In this document: one piece after another, positions 1 through 7,528 of the stretch
How the letters are laid out: every line of letters starts with the position of its first letter
Position numbering within the stretch: position 1 is the stretch's first letter
From: Bog-159 sp049511415
GTDB lineage: Bacteria > Acidobacteriota > Terriglobia > Bryobacterales > Bryobacteraceae
Direction of reading: 5' to 3'
NCBI GenBank assembly: GCA_049511415.1
Contig: JBEKYC010000077.1
Span: forward strand, 1-33,291
DNA: 33,291 nt
Program-made: the position numbers and the translations under genes
The notes under the pieces: model-generated
The model's database searches: none
Seen by the model: the letters and a program-made list of their open reading frames with translations, nothing else
What the model was told of the DNA's origin: nothing

Positions 1-1019
1 GCGATGTTCTTGCGCCGGACGGGGTCGGCAACTTCGTCCAGGCCGTCCAGCATCAGCAGCGAATCGCCGCCGAGCTGGTCGCCGACGCCCGGGAAGTGCG
101 TGAGCCATGCGGGATCGTGCTCGTCGACAGGATAATCGGCCGTGCAGCGATGCGTCCGGATGAACTCGGCCAGTGTAGCCGCGCGGATGAGGATGGGGAA
201 CGGGCACGGCCTGGGCAGCAGATTCGCGGCGTCCAGCGCGTCCTGGCCAAGGTGCGCTTTGCATGCGGCGAAAGCGATGCGCCGCAGGAAGGTGGATTTG
301 CCCGCGCCGGGATCGCCGACCAGCACCACGCGCGGTTGTGTGAGCGCTTCCTGCAAGGGTACCGGCTTGCGCTCCTCCGCTTTCTCGGTGCTCGCGATGA
401 CCGTGGTCAGCGGCGTGTACAGCTTGTCGATCGCAAAACGGTAGACCGACTCGTTGCCCACCTTCAAACCGCGAATGTCGATATAAGCGCATTCTTCCCG
501 CAGGGCAGTCAAATACGGCGTTGCGTCCTGCCCGCTGGAAGGTTGGCGGTCCCAGTTATAAACAGCCGTGGCGATCTTGGTCGCGAGGTTGTCCGGGTTG
601 GTGAAGCCCATCGAGAGGATCTCATCTTTGCACTCGGCCAACCGCTTGCGAAAGGCATCCTGGGCATCCAGTTTCCATTCCGGTTCGCGCAGGTTAGCCG
701 GCACCGCAAAGTCGTCCGGCGCGAGATACAGCAGCCGCGGCACCTTCGCATCCACAGCGGCCTGGTACTCACGCTGCGTGAAGGACGTTTCGGAATCCTC
801 GGGACCCTCGCCGAAGCGGTGCCCGATAACCCCTATGAACAGGTTGCAGGACCTCACCTGCTCGCGGCAGAAGGTGTCCACGTCCCAATCGCGCGCGCCA
901 AAATCCTCCATCCGGACGACTTTCCAGTCATCCAGCTTCTGCAGCGCCGCATATGCCGCCTCGCGGTAACCCTTCAAATCGGCGCCGGTGGAGCTGAGGA
1001 AGACTCGACGAACCCTCAT
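1..1019 (-). CDS. DUF4062-NACHT STAND NTPase, partial (C-terminus off the window)
   Basis: Reading leftward from the ATG at 1019, the frame stays open for 339 codons to the window edge. Residues 5-110 match a DUF4062 domain: an opening VFLSSTGADL strand, an FIGVIGHRFG strand at 61-70, and a TQREYQAA helix. Residues 230-250 carry a Walker A loop (GDPGAGKST, 235-243) and 321-329 a Walker B strand (LLMLDGLDE), which together are typical of a NACHT NTPase. The sensor or repeat part would lie beyond the edge. DUF4062 at the N-terminus of NACHT or other STAND proteins is known from bacterial proteins thought to act in phage defence or signalling; that role here is inference. It stands alone with no visible Shine-Dalgarno, and a TAGAAT hexamer sits six bases before the ATG. 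Longer ORFs on the other strand here are shadows. Confidence 0.85.
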   Translation of the reverse strand, partial: MRVRRVFLSSTGADLKGYREAAYAALQKLDDWKVVRMEDFGARDWDVDTFCREQVRSCNLFIGVIGHRFGEGPEDSETSFTQREYQAAVDAKVPRLLYLAPDDFAVPANLREPEWKLDAQDAFRKRLAECKDEILSMGFTNPDNLATKIATAVYNWDRQPSSGQDATPYLTALREECAYIDIRGLKVGNESVYRFAIDKLYTPLTTVIASTEKAEERKPVPLQEALTQPRVVLVGDPGAGKSTFLRRIAFAACKAHLGQDALDAANLLPRPCPFPILIRAATLAEFIRTHRCTADYPVDEHDPAWLTHFPGVGDQLGGDSLLMLDGLDEVADPVRRKNI

Positions 1020-1308
1020 CGCTTGATTCTACCTGAGCATCGGCTTGACGATCCGCCCCCGGTAACCCCTCACCGCCGTTCACAAGCCTATACCGCCAGA
1101 AAATACAGGACTTACCGATTTTAAGCCACACCGGGGTCGTACACTGTGAGTGATGATAACTTCCTCGTACCAGCGTACGCTAAGCGATGGCAGGTCCCTG
1201 CTTCGCAGCCTCGCGCGCGCCCTCCTGATCCTGCGCCACGCGCGTATACCAAACGAACCTAATCCCATAATCGAACACTGCCGCTGGCATGCAAACCAGC
1301 AGGCAGCC
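1020..1308. other. Non-coding stretch between two minus-strand genes
   Basis: No reading frame here looks like a real protein on either strand. The visible structure is a 10-bp perfect palindrome, AGCGTACGCT, at 1172-1181, and an alternating CG run near 1214. No terminator with a T-tract was seen after the 72-aa gene that ends at 1309. Confidence 0.5.
1026..1031 (-). promoter_or_regulatory. -10-like TAGAAT before the DUF4062-NACHT gene
   Basis: TAGAAT on the minus strand ends six bases before the ATG at 1019, so a transcript started from it would begin at or next to the start codon. No convincing -35 box is seen at 17 bases. The same spacing recurs at two other genes in the window. Confidence 0.4.
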
Positions 1309-1527
1309 CTACGACGGCAGTGGCTCCCAGACGGCGGCGCTACGGGCCGCGCTGATCTCCACAATTTCCGTCCAAGGGTAGAAGTGCACGCCGATGGTAT
1401 CTTCGGCTACAATTCCGAAGCCCGAGATCTCCCGCAAGGTCAACGGCGGGAGTTCATCCTCGTCCACGGCTACAATCCGTACGCGCTTGCCCACCAGGTT
1501 GCGTAGAAAGGCGCTGTCGTTGTCCAT
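1309..1527 (-). CDS. Small hypothetical protein, 72 aa
   Basis: I do not recognise the family. The chosen ATG at 1527 (MDNDSAFLRNLVG) is preceded by a G-run that can serve as a ribosome binding site; a start further up at 1575 would add 16 residues of poor composition. The protein reads as a compact beta-rich fold: a KRVRIVAVDEDELPPLTL segment, then a GFGIVAEDTIGVHFYPWTEIVEI segment split here only for description. The pattern of hydrophobic strands ending in a W-T-E-I strand resembles small SH3/LSm-like barrels. It has no signal peptide and no cysteines. It is divergent from the S46 peptidase gene, separated by 109 bp. Confidence 0.6.
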   Translation of the reverse strand: MDNDSAFLRNLVGKRVRIVAVDEDELPPLTLREISGFGIVAEDTIGVHFYPWTEIVEISAARSAAVWEPLPS

Positions 1528-1596
1528 GTGTCGCCCCCCAAGCTCGAAATTGTAACATCTATATCGGAGTTCCATATCCGAAGCGTTTCCTGGCCG

Positions 1597-1602
1597 TATA
1601 AT
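1597..1602 (+). promoter_or_regulatory. TATAAT -10 box upstream of the S46 peptidase
   Basis: A perfect TATAAT lies 34 bases before the ATG at 1637, leaving room for a leader with a GAGG at about 1622. No clear -35 hexamer is present at 16-18 bases. Confidence 0.45.
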
Positions 1603-1636
1603 AGATGTTTAGACCCAAATCCGAGGTATTCCAGAT

Positions 1637-3739
1637 ATGCAAACATCCAAACTGCGCCGCCGCTTGGCGGCCATCGCTTCCTGCGGCCTGCTGCTGGGCT
1701 GCATGCCTTTGCGTTCCGACGAGGGCATGTGGACGTTCGACAACCCCCCCACCAAGCAATTGGAGGCAAAATATCATTTCACACCCACTCGCGAGTGGCT
1801 CGACCACGTGCGGCTATCCTGCGTGCGGCTCAATGACGGCGGCTCCGGTTCGTTCGTCAGCCCCCACGGTCTGCTGCTCACGAACCACCACGTGGCGCGC
1901 GGCCAACTGCAAAAGAACTCCACCGCCGAGCACGATTTCGTAAAGAATGGCTTCTACGCGGCCACGCCCGGCCAGGAGATGAAGTCGCCGGACCTGGAAG
2001 TCAACGTCCTGGTTTCCATGGAGGACGTTACCGCGAAGGTGCAGGCCGCGCTCAAGGGGGCCAAGAACACCGAAGAGGAATTCGCCAAGCGCAAGGCGGT
2101 GATTGCCGAGATCGAGCGCGAGAGCCTGGACAAGACCGGCTTCCGTTCCGACGTTGTGACGCTTTACCAGGGCGGCGAATACTGGCTCTATCGTTACAAA
2201 AAATACACCGATGTGCGGTTGGTGTTCGCGCCCGAAGATCAGGCGGCGTTCTTCGGCGGCGATCCGGATAACTTCACTTATCCGCGCTACGACCTGGATA
2301 TGGCGCTGTTCCGCGTGTATGACAACGGCAAGCCCATCGACAGCAAGGATTATCTGAAGTGGAATCCCAAGGGCGCGGGCGATAAGGAGCTGGTGTTCGT
2401 TCCGGGGCATCCCGGCAGCACGCAACGGCTGGACACGGTGGCGCAGCTTGAATTCGAGCGCGATTACGTGGAGCCGATGATTCTGAAACTGCTGAAGAAC
2501 CGCGTTGCCGTGCTGGAGGCTTACTCCGCGCAAGGCGCCGAACAGACGCGCCAGGCGGCCTCCATGATCTTCGGTCTGCAGAACAGCGTCAAGGCCTTCG
2601 AAGGCCGTTACAAGGGCCTGCTGGACAAGAACGTGATGGGGACCAAGCAGAAAGACGAAGAAGACTTCAAAGCCAAAGTGATGGCCAATGCCGAATGGAA
2701 GCGAGCCTACGGCGACGCGTGGGGCGCCATTGCGGAAGCCACGCGCAAAGAGAGCACCCGCGTGAAGGAGCAATTCTTCCATAGCACCGATTCGCAACTC
2801 AGCAACACGGCCGCGACGATTGTGGACTATGTAGCCGAAATCAAGAAGCCGGATGGCGAACGCCTGCAGGGCTTTCACGACGCGCAATTGGAATCGATGA
2901 AATTCCGGCTGTTCTCCCGCGCGCCCATCTATCCGGCCATGGAGATCGCGCGCATGACGGGAGCGCTCGAAGCCGAGGTGGCTGAACTGGGACCCAACGA
3001 TCCGTTCCTGAAGATCGTGCTGCATGGCCGTTCGCCCAAGGAAGCGGCAACCGAACTGGTGAATGGAACCAAGCTGGCGGATCCGGCGTTGCGCAAGCAA
3101 CTGGTGGACGGCGGCGAGGCAGCCGTGGCGGCCTCGACCGACCCCATGATCGTCCTGCAACGCGCGCTCGACCCCATGCGGCGCGAACAGATCAAGTGGC
3201 AGGAAGACAATGTGCAGAGCGTGGAGCAGGCGGCCGGCGAGAAGCTCGGCAAAGCGCGCTTCGCAGCTTATGGCAAGGGCACTTATCCCGACGCCACGTT
3301 TACCTTACGGCTCTCTTACGGCCAGGTGAAGGGATATCCCATGAACGGCACGGAAGCGCCTTCCAAGACGACTTTCTACGGCTTGTACGACCGCGCCACC
3401 GGCTTCGATTTCGAAGGTCCGTTCTATCTGCCGTCGCGCTACAAGGAGGAACGAGATAAGCTGGATCTTTCCACGCCGCTCGACTTTGTAACTACCAATG
3501 ACATTATCGGCGGCAATTCCGGATCGCCGGTGATCAATCGCAATGCCGACATAGTTGGGCTGATCTTCGACGGCAACATCGAGTCGCTGGTAGGCGATTT
3601 TGTCTACGACGAGACGGCTAATCGCGCGGTGGCCGTGCATACGGGGGGTATGACCGAGGCACTGCGGAAGCTTTATGGTGCGCAGCGATTGGTGGACGAG
3701 TTACTAGGTACCGCAGCCACCGGAGCCGGCAGCCAGTAG
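1637..3739 (+). CDS. Secreted S46-family dipeptidyl-peptidase (DPP7/DPP11-like)
   Basis: A 700-aa exported serine peptidase that removes dipeptides from peptide N-termini outside the cytoplasm. The N-terminus has a signal peptide ending in LLGC (Cys22), so it may be a lipoprotein. The S46 hallmark DEGMW follows at 28-32. The catalytic triad can be placed: His85 in TNHH, Asp221 in DLDMALFR, and Ser628 in GGNSGSPV. Length fits the family (about 700-720 aa). The C-terminal part after the serine contains the usual FDGNIESL and VAVHTGG segments near the S1 pocket; I cannot assign P1 specificity by eye. The gene is monocistronic and its last 36 bases overlap the 3' end of convergent mtaB. Likely role is peptide scavenging in a proteolytic heterotroph. 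Confidence 0.93.
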   Translation: MQTSKLRRRLAAIASCGLLLGCMPLRSDEGMWTFDNPPTKQLEAKYHFTPTREWLDHVRLSCVRLNDGGSGSFVSPHGLLLTNHHVARGQLQKNSTAEHDFVKNGFYAATPGQEMKSPDLEVNVLVSMEDVTAKVQAALKGAKNTEEEFAKRKAVIAEIERESLDKTGFRSDVVTLYQGGEYWLYRYKKYTDVRLVFAPEDQAAFFGGDPDNFTYPRYDLDMALFRVYDNGKPIDSKDYLKWNPKGAGDKELVFVPGHPGSTQRLDTVAQLEFERDYVEPMILKLLKNRVAVLEAYSAQGAEQTRQAASMIFGLQNSVKAFEGRYKGLLDKNVMGTKQKDEEDFKAKVMANAEWKRAYGDAWGAIAEATRKESTRVKEQFFHSTDSQLSNTAATIVDYVAEIKKPDGERLQGFHDAQLESMKFRLFSRAPIYPAMEIARMTGALEAEVAELGPNDPFLKIVLHGRSPKEAATELVNGTKLADPALRKQLVDGGEAAVAASTDPMIVLQRALDPMRREQIKWQEDNVQSVEQAAGEKLGKARFAAYGKGTYPDATFTLRLSYGQVKGYPMNGTEAPSKTTFYGLYDRATGFDFEGPFYLPSRYKEERDKLDLSTPLDFVTTNDIIGGNSGSPVINRNADIVGLIFDGNIESLVGDFVYDETANRAVAVHTGGMTEALRKLYGAQRLVDELLGTAATGAGSQ

Positions 3740-5032
3740 CACGAACTGTGGCGGGGCAGGCGTTTCCGCCTGTCTCAGTCCGCCTTCATTAATGCCGCCG
3801 ATCTCAACCTCAAGCAACCGGTTGGGTTCGGCGGCGCTGGCCAGTTCCACCTTCAGATAATTTCCGCTCAAAGACGCACGCGGCTCGTTCAACGTCACCA
3901 CCGAAAGCCGGCGGCCCACCATACTGCGGCGGAATTCCAGATTCTTCCGCGCGGCTAACTCCCGCAGCACGCGATTGCGCTCCTTGCGCAGCGGCATCGG
4001 CACTTGCGCCATCTCAGCGGCCGGCGTTCCAGGACGCTCCGAGTAAGTGAACACATGCAGATAAGTAAATGGCAGGCTCTCGATAAACTGGCGGCTCTCT
4101 TCGAAATCGGCATCCGTCTCTCCAGGGAAGCCCACCATCACGTCCGCGCCCACCGCGCAATCCGGCATCAGCGCGCGCGCCTTCAGAATGCGATCGGCGT
4201 AATGCCGCGGCCGGTATTTGCGATGCATGCGGCGCAGGATGCGGTCCGCGCCCGACTGCAGCGGCGCGTGTACGTGCTTGGCGATACGGGGCGACGACGC
4301 CATCAGGGCCAGCAGATCGTCCGACCAGTCCATCGGCTCGATGGAACTGAGCCGCAGGCGCGCGATCTGGGTTTCATCCAGCAACCGCCGGATCAGATCC
4401 GCCAGGCGCATATGGCTGCCCGGCTCGCGTCCCCAGCGGCCCAGATTGATGCCGCTCAGCACCACCTCGCAATAGCGCGCCGCCAACCCGCGCACCTGTT
4501 CGATCACCTGTTCGGCCGGCGCACTGCGGCTGCGGCCGCGGACGAACGGAATAATGCAAAACGAGCAGCGATTGTTACAGCCATCCTGGATCTTCAGATT
4601 GGGACGCGTGCGCTCGCCGGCGGCGTCCTCCACCGGCGCGGAGAGGAAATCGTGCTGGGCGAAGATATCGCCCACCCAGATGTTCCCGTGATAGGGCGCG
4701 GCGCTCACCAACTCCGCGATCTGGGTTTTGTGGGAGTTCCCGACGACCCATTCCACACCGGGCATGGCGGCCAGTTCTTCGGGAGCGCGCTGCGCATAAC
4801 ATCCCGTCACCAGGATGCGCGCCGCGGGATTCTCGCGATGCACGCGGCGCACGGTCTGCCGCACATCATCGTCCGCGGCCTGCGTGACGGTGCACGTATT
4901 CAGCACCACCAGGTCCGCATAGCTGCGCTTACTCGCCGCTTCCAGCCCCTTGGCCGCAAGCAGCGTCTCGAGCGCGGCGCCATCGGCCTGGGTAGCCCGG
5001 CAGCCAAAATTCTGGACGAAGAACTTATCCAC
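3704..5032 (-). CDS. mtaB: tRNA (N6-threonylcarbamoyladenosine) methylthiotransferase MtaB
   Basis: A 442-aa radical-SAM enzyme that adds a methylthio group to t6A37 of tRNA. The N-terminal UPF0004 domain carries the second cluster cysteines Cys11 (QNFGC), Cys47 (NTCTV) and Cys78 (TGCYAQ). The radical-SAM CX3CX2C motif is CNNRCSFC at 152-159, followed by a TRAM-like tail after residue 370. The N-terminal FFVQNFGCRATQ and the SIEPMDW segment fit MtaB rather than MiaB or RimO. I chose the GTG at 5032 because homologues begin with a short residue run before the first strand; the ATG at 5149 would add 39 residues of poor composition and overlap the permease remnant. TATAAT ends six bases before this GTG. 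The 3' end overlaps the S46 gene by 36 bases, antisense. Confidence 0.93.
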   Translation of the reverse strand: MDKFFVQNFGCRATQADGAALETLLAAKGLEAASKRSYADLVVLNTCTVTQAADDDVRQTVRRVHRENPAARILVTGCYAQRAPEELAAMPGVEWVVGNSHKTQIAELVSAAPYHGNIWVGDIFAQHDFLSAPVEDAAGERTRPNLKIQDGCNNRCSFCIIPFVRGRSRSAPAEQVIEQVRGLAARYCEVVLSGINLGRWGREPGSHMRLADLIRRLLDETQIARLRLSSIEPMDWSDDLLALMASSPRIAKHVHAPLQSGADRILRRMHRKYRPRHYADRILKARALMPDCAVGADVMVGFPGETDADFEESRQFIESLPFTYLHVFTYSERPGTPAAEMAQVPMPLRKERNRVLRELAARKNLEFRRSMVGRRLSVVTLNEPRASLSGNYLKVELASAAEPNRLLEVEIGGINEGGLRQAETPAPPQFVLLAAGSGGCGT

Positions 5033-5038
5033 GACCTC

Positions 5039-5044
5039 ATTATA
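5039..5044 (-). promoter_or_regulatory. TATAAT six bases before the mtaB start
   Basis: A perfect TATAAT on the minus strand ends six bases before the GTG at 5032. If used, it would give a leaderless mRNA starting at the GTG. No good -35 box was seen. A GAGG lies only two bases from the GTG, too close for normal use. Confidence 0.5.
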
Positions 5045-5099
5045 CGGAACTATCGGCCATCTTATGCGTATCCGGCCATATAAATGACTTTCATGGCAA

Positions 5100-5277
5100 A
5101 TTCGTCTGATCCTGTGGCAGTTCCTGTTGGAGGCGATGGCGGCATCCATCTGCAGATCTCGCAGGCCGCCGTGATGACTTCCACGCTGATGCTGGAATGC
5201 GTCGGATTGATCGCGGCCTGCTGCCGGCTATCAAGGCGGCCCGCATGGATCCGATCGCAGCCCTGCGCTACGAGTAA
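5100..5277 (+). pseudogene. Remnant of a MacB/FtsX-type ABC transporter permease C-terminus
   Basis: Three frames in succession give pieces of one permease tail. Frame 3 from about 5106 reads LILWQFLLEAMAAS, the segment before the second membrane helix. Frame 2 from about 5144 reads LQISQAAVMTSTLMLECVGL. Frame 1 from about 5216 reads GLLPAIKAARMDPIAALRYE and stops with TAA at 5275-5277. The last piece is the classic end of MacB-like permeases (family knowledge). Most of the gene, including two membrane helices and the whole periplasmic part, is missing, and at least two frame changes separate the pieces, so it cannot make a working transporter. It lies between mtaB and the cytochrome gene and probably marks an old deletion of a large permease of the kind abundant in Acidobacteriota. 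Confidence 0.85.
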
Positions 5278-5290
5278 CGGCGGTTCCTGC

Positions 5291-5296
5291 TATACT
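5291..5296 (+). promoter_or_regulatory. TATACT -10-like box upstream of the five-heme cytochrome
   Basis: TATACT lies 29 bases before the ATG at 5326, with a GAGG ribosome binding site eight bases before the ATG. No clear -35 box is visible in the permease remnant upstream. Confidence 0.4.
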
Positions 5297-5325
5297 GATC
5301 CGCATACCCCGGGCGAGGTAGCCAC

Positions 5326-7515
5326 ATGCGAGTGAAATCCGTGCTGGCGTTCCTGGCGGCCACTGTGTTCGTGGGATGTGCCGCCTCGTGGGCGCAATCG
5401 GACGAAGACACCGATCGTAAGAAATACGCCGCTAAGATACGCGAGACTTACAATTTCCAGTTTGGAGCGGATCAGCTTTCGACGCCTGGCAACGCCGCCG
5501 TCGCAGGTAACGACTTCATCCAGCCCACCGCGTTTCCAAGCGCGACTTATTGCGGCCGGTGTCACCAGGAAGCGTATTCCCAATGGCGGCAGGCGCTACA
5601 TTCCAATTCCTTTCGCACGCCTTTCTACCGCACCAGTGTAAATATTCTGCTGCGCACCAAGGGGATCGAATTCACACGCCACTGCGATAGTTGTCACAAT
5701 CCCATAGCCGTGCTCTCCGGCGGCTTGACTCAAGATTCCCAGGTCGACCGCAGCTTCGACCAGGATGGACTCACATGCTCCACCTGCCACTCCATTCAGA
5801 AGCTCCAATCCACCAATGGGAATGGCGGCTTCGTCATGGGCGTGCCGTCAGTCATGGTCGATGAGGATGGCAACCGTATTCCCGGCGAAGTGCCCGACGA
5901 AGAGATTCGCCAACATCCCGACCGTCACTCGCGCGCCGTGATGCAAGCCTTCTACCGCACGCCGGAATTCTGCGCCGCGTGTCACAAGGCGAACCTGCCG
6001 AATCCATTGAACGACTATAAGTTCATCCGCGCCTTTACGGTCTTCGACGAGTGGCAGAACTCCAAGTTTTCCAACCGCAATCCGCTGACTTATTATTCCG
6101 CCGGTTTCACTACCTGCCAGGATTGTCACATGCGGCGTGCTGCGATTACGCTCCCCGAGCCCGGCGCCAAGCACGGCACGCTGGTGTCGCACCGTTGGCC
6201 GGCGGGTAATACCGCCGTGCCTTTCTATTACGGCTTCGACGAGCAGTTACAGAAGACAGTCGAGTTTCTTAAATCCGGCAACTACCTCAACATCGACTTA
6301 TTCGCGATTCAAAAAGCCGGCGAGGCTATGGTGGCGCCGCTCGGCGCGGTGGATTTCAAGTTGTCCCCGGCCGACACAGTGCAGGTGATGGTGGTCATAC
6401 AAAACAAGAATATCGGCCACTCTTTGCTCCCCGAAGTGCGCGATTTATACGAGCCATGGGTCGAATTCCAGGCCACGGACGCCGGCGGACGCGAAATCTA
6501 TCACAGCGGCTTCCTGAAGCCGGATGGATCGCTCGACGAGCGCGCCCACAGCTTCACCAACCGGCCTGTCAATGTGGACGGCGAATTTGTGGACAACCAC
6601 AAAGTCTGGACCATTCACTCGGTGGCCTACGACAACACCATACAGGCGGGACGCTCGGCGCTGGTGCGCTACGAGTTCCGCATACCCGCCGATGCCAAGG
6701 GACCCATCACCGTCACGGCGCGTGTGAACTATCGCCACTTACGGCAAAGTTACCTGAACAACATCTTCGGCCAAGATCACCCAGCCTACCCAGTGGTGGA
6801 ACTGGCGTCGCGAACCCGCGTGCTGAACCTGGGTGATAACCCGCCAGGAGGCCGCGAGCCGATGGATAATCCCGATTGGATGCGCTGGAATAACCTAGGC
6901 ATCGCTTCTCTCGATCAGTTGCAATACGCCGACGCCATGCATGCTTTCGATCAGGTCGTGAAGCTGCGTCCGGACTACGCGGACGGCTACATCAACGTGG
7001 CGCAGACCTATATCGAATGGGAGAAATACTCATCCGCGCGTCCCGGTCTGGAAAAGGCGTTGGAACTCACTCCCAACAATGGCCGCGCGCTGTATTATCT
7101 GGCGCTGGTCGAGCGGCGCGAGGGCCATCGGGACGAAGAGGTGGCCGACCTGCAGCGGGTTGTCGAACAATATCCGCAAGCCCGCGATGCGCGGCGCGAA
7201 TTGGGCATCGCATACTATCAGCGGCACAGCTATGAAGAGGCGCGCGAGCAGTTCGAAAAGCTCCAGGCCATCGACCCGGATGACCTCGCCGCGCACTACA
7301 ATCTGGCCGTCCTGTACCGCCGCATGGGCATGAAAGACAAGGCCGCGGAGCAGGCGGCTATGTTTGCGACCAAGCAAGTCGATCCCGGCGCTCCCACGTA
7401 TTCGCTGGAGTTTCTCCGCAAACACCCTGAGATCTCCACGGAAAGCGTACCCTGGCACACGCATACCGACCTGCCGATCGAGGCTCCCATTTCCGCGGGA
7501 GGCCAGCCCAAATGA
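5326..7515 (+). CDS. Five-heme cytochrome c fused to TPR repeats
   Basis: A 729-aa exported protein. A signal peptide ends near residue 24 (SWAQ). Five CXXCH heme motifs lie at 76-80, 120-124, 151-155, 216-220 and 264-268. The pattern YCGRCHQEAYSQW followed by H-S-N resembles the cytochrome c554 type. Residues 340-505 contain no heme motif and look like a beta-sandwich domain. From about 525 to 695 there are roughly five TPR units (for example NNLGIASLDQLQYADAMHAF and HYNLAVLYRRMGMKDKA). The expected role is periplasmic electron transfer with protein docking through the TPRs; partner and substrate are unknown. The FG-GAP/UnbV gene follows after 13 bases and is probably co-transcribed. Other cytochrome-TPR fusions lie at 16501 and 18428. 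Confidence 0.9.
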   Translation: MRVKSVLAFLAATVFVGCAASWAQSDEDTDRKKYAAKIRETYNFQFGADQLSTPGNAAVAGNDFIQPTAFPSATYCGRCHQEAYSQWRQALHSNSFRTPFYRTSVNILLRTKGIEFTRHCDSCHNPIAVLSGGLTQDSQVDRSFDQDGLTCSTCHSIQKLQSTNGNGGFVMGVPSVMVDEDGNRIPGEVPDEEIRQHPDRHSRAVMQAFYRTPEFCAACHKANLPNPLNDYKFIRAFTVFDEWQNSKFSNRNPLTYYSAGFTTCQDCHMRRAAITLPEPGAKHGTLVSHRWPAGNTAVPFYYGFDEQLQKTVEFLKSGNYLNIDLFAIQKAGEAMVAPLGAVDFKLSPADTVQVMVVIQNKNIGHSLLPEVRDLYEPWVEFQATDAGGREIYHSGFLKPDGSLDERAHSFTNRPVNVDGEFVDNHKVWTIHSVAYDNTIQAGRSALVRYEFRIPADAKGPITVTARVNYRHLRQSYLNNIFGQDHPAYPVVELASRTRVLNLGDNPPGGREPMDNPDWMRWNNLGIASLDQLQYADAMHAFDQVVKLRPDYADGYINVAQTYIEWEKYSSARPGLEKALELTPNNGRALYYLALVERREGHRDEEVADLQRVVEQYPQARDARRELGIAYYQRHSYEEAREQFEKLQAIDPDDLAAHYNLAVLYRRMGMKDKAAEQAAMFATKQVDPGAPTYSLEFLRKHPEISTESVPWHTHTDLPIEAPISAGGQPK

Positions 7516-7528
7516 TGGAGACCTACTC

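Noticed and set aside
96..1124. Plus-strand frame of 342 codons at the left edge
   Set aside because: The minus frame has DUF4062 and Walker motifs; the plus product has none and is an antisense shadow.
1150..1506. 118-codon plus-strand frame over the 72-aa gene
   Set aside because: No ribosome binding site and poor composition; the minus-strand 72-aa frame has a better start and a compact fold-like pattern.
1814..3160. Minus-strand frame of 448 codons opposite the S46 peptidase
   Set aside because: Shadow of a gene with a complete catalytic triad.
4004..5083. Plus-strand frame of 359 codons opposite mtaB
   Set aside because: Shadow of the radical-SAM gene, His/Arg-rich with no domain.
5084..5335. 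83-codon plus-strand frame after mtaB as an independent small gene
   Set aside because: Its middle part is one piece of a permease remnant continued in other frames; it is better explained as a pseudogene fragment.
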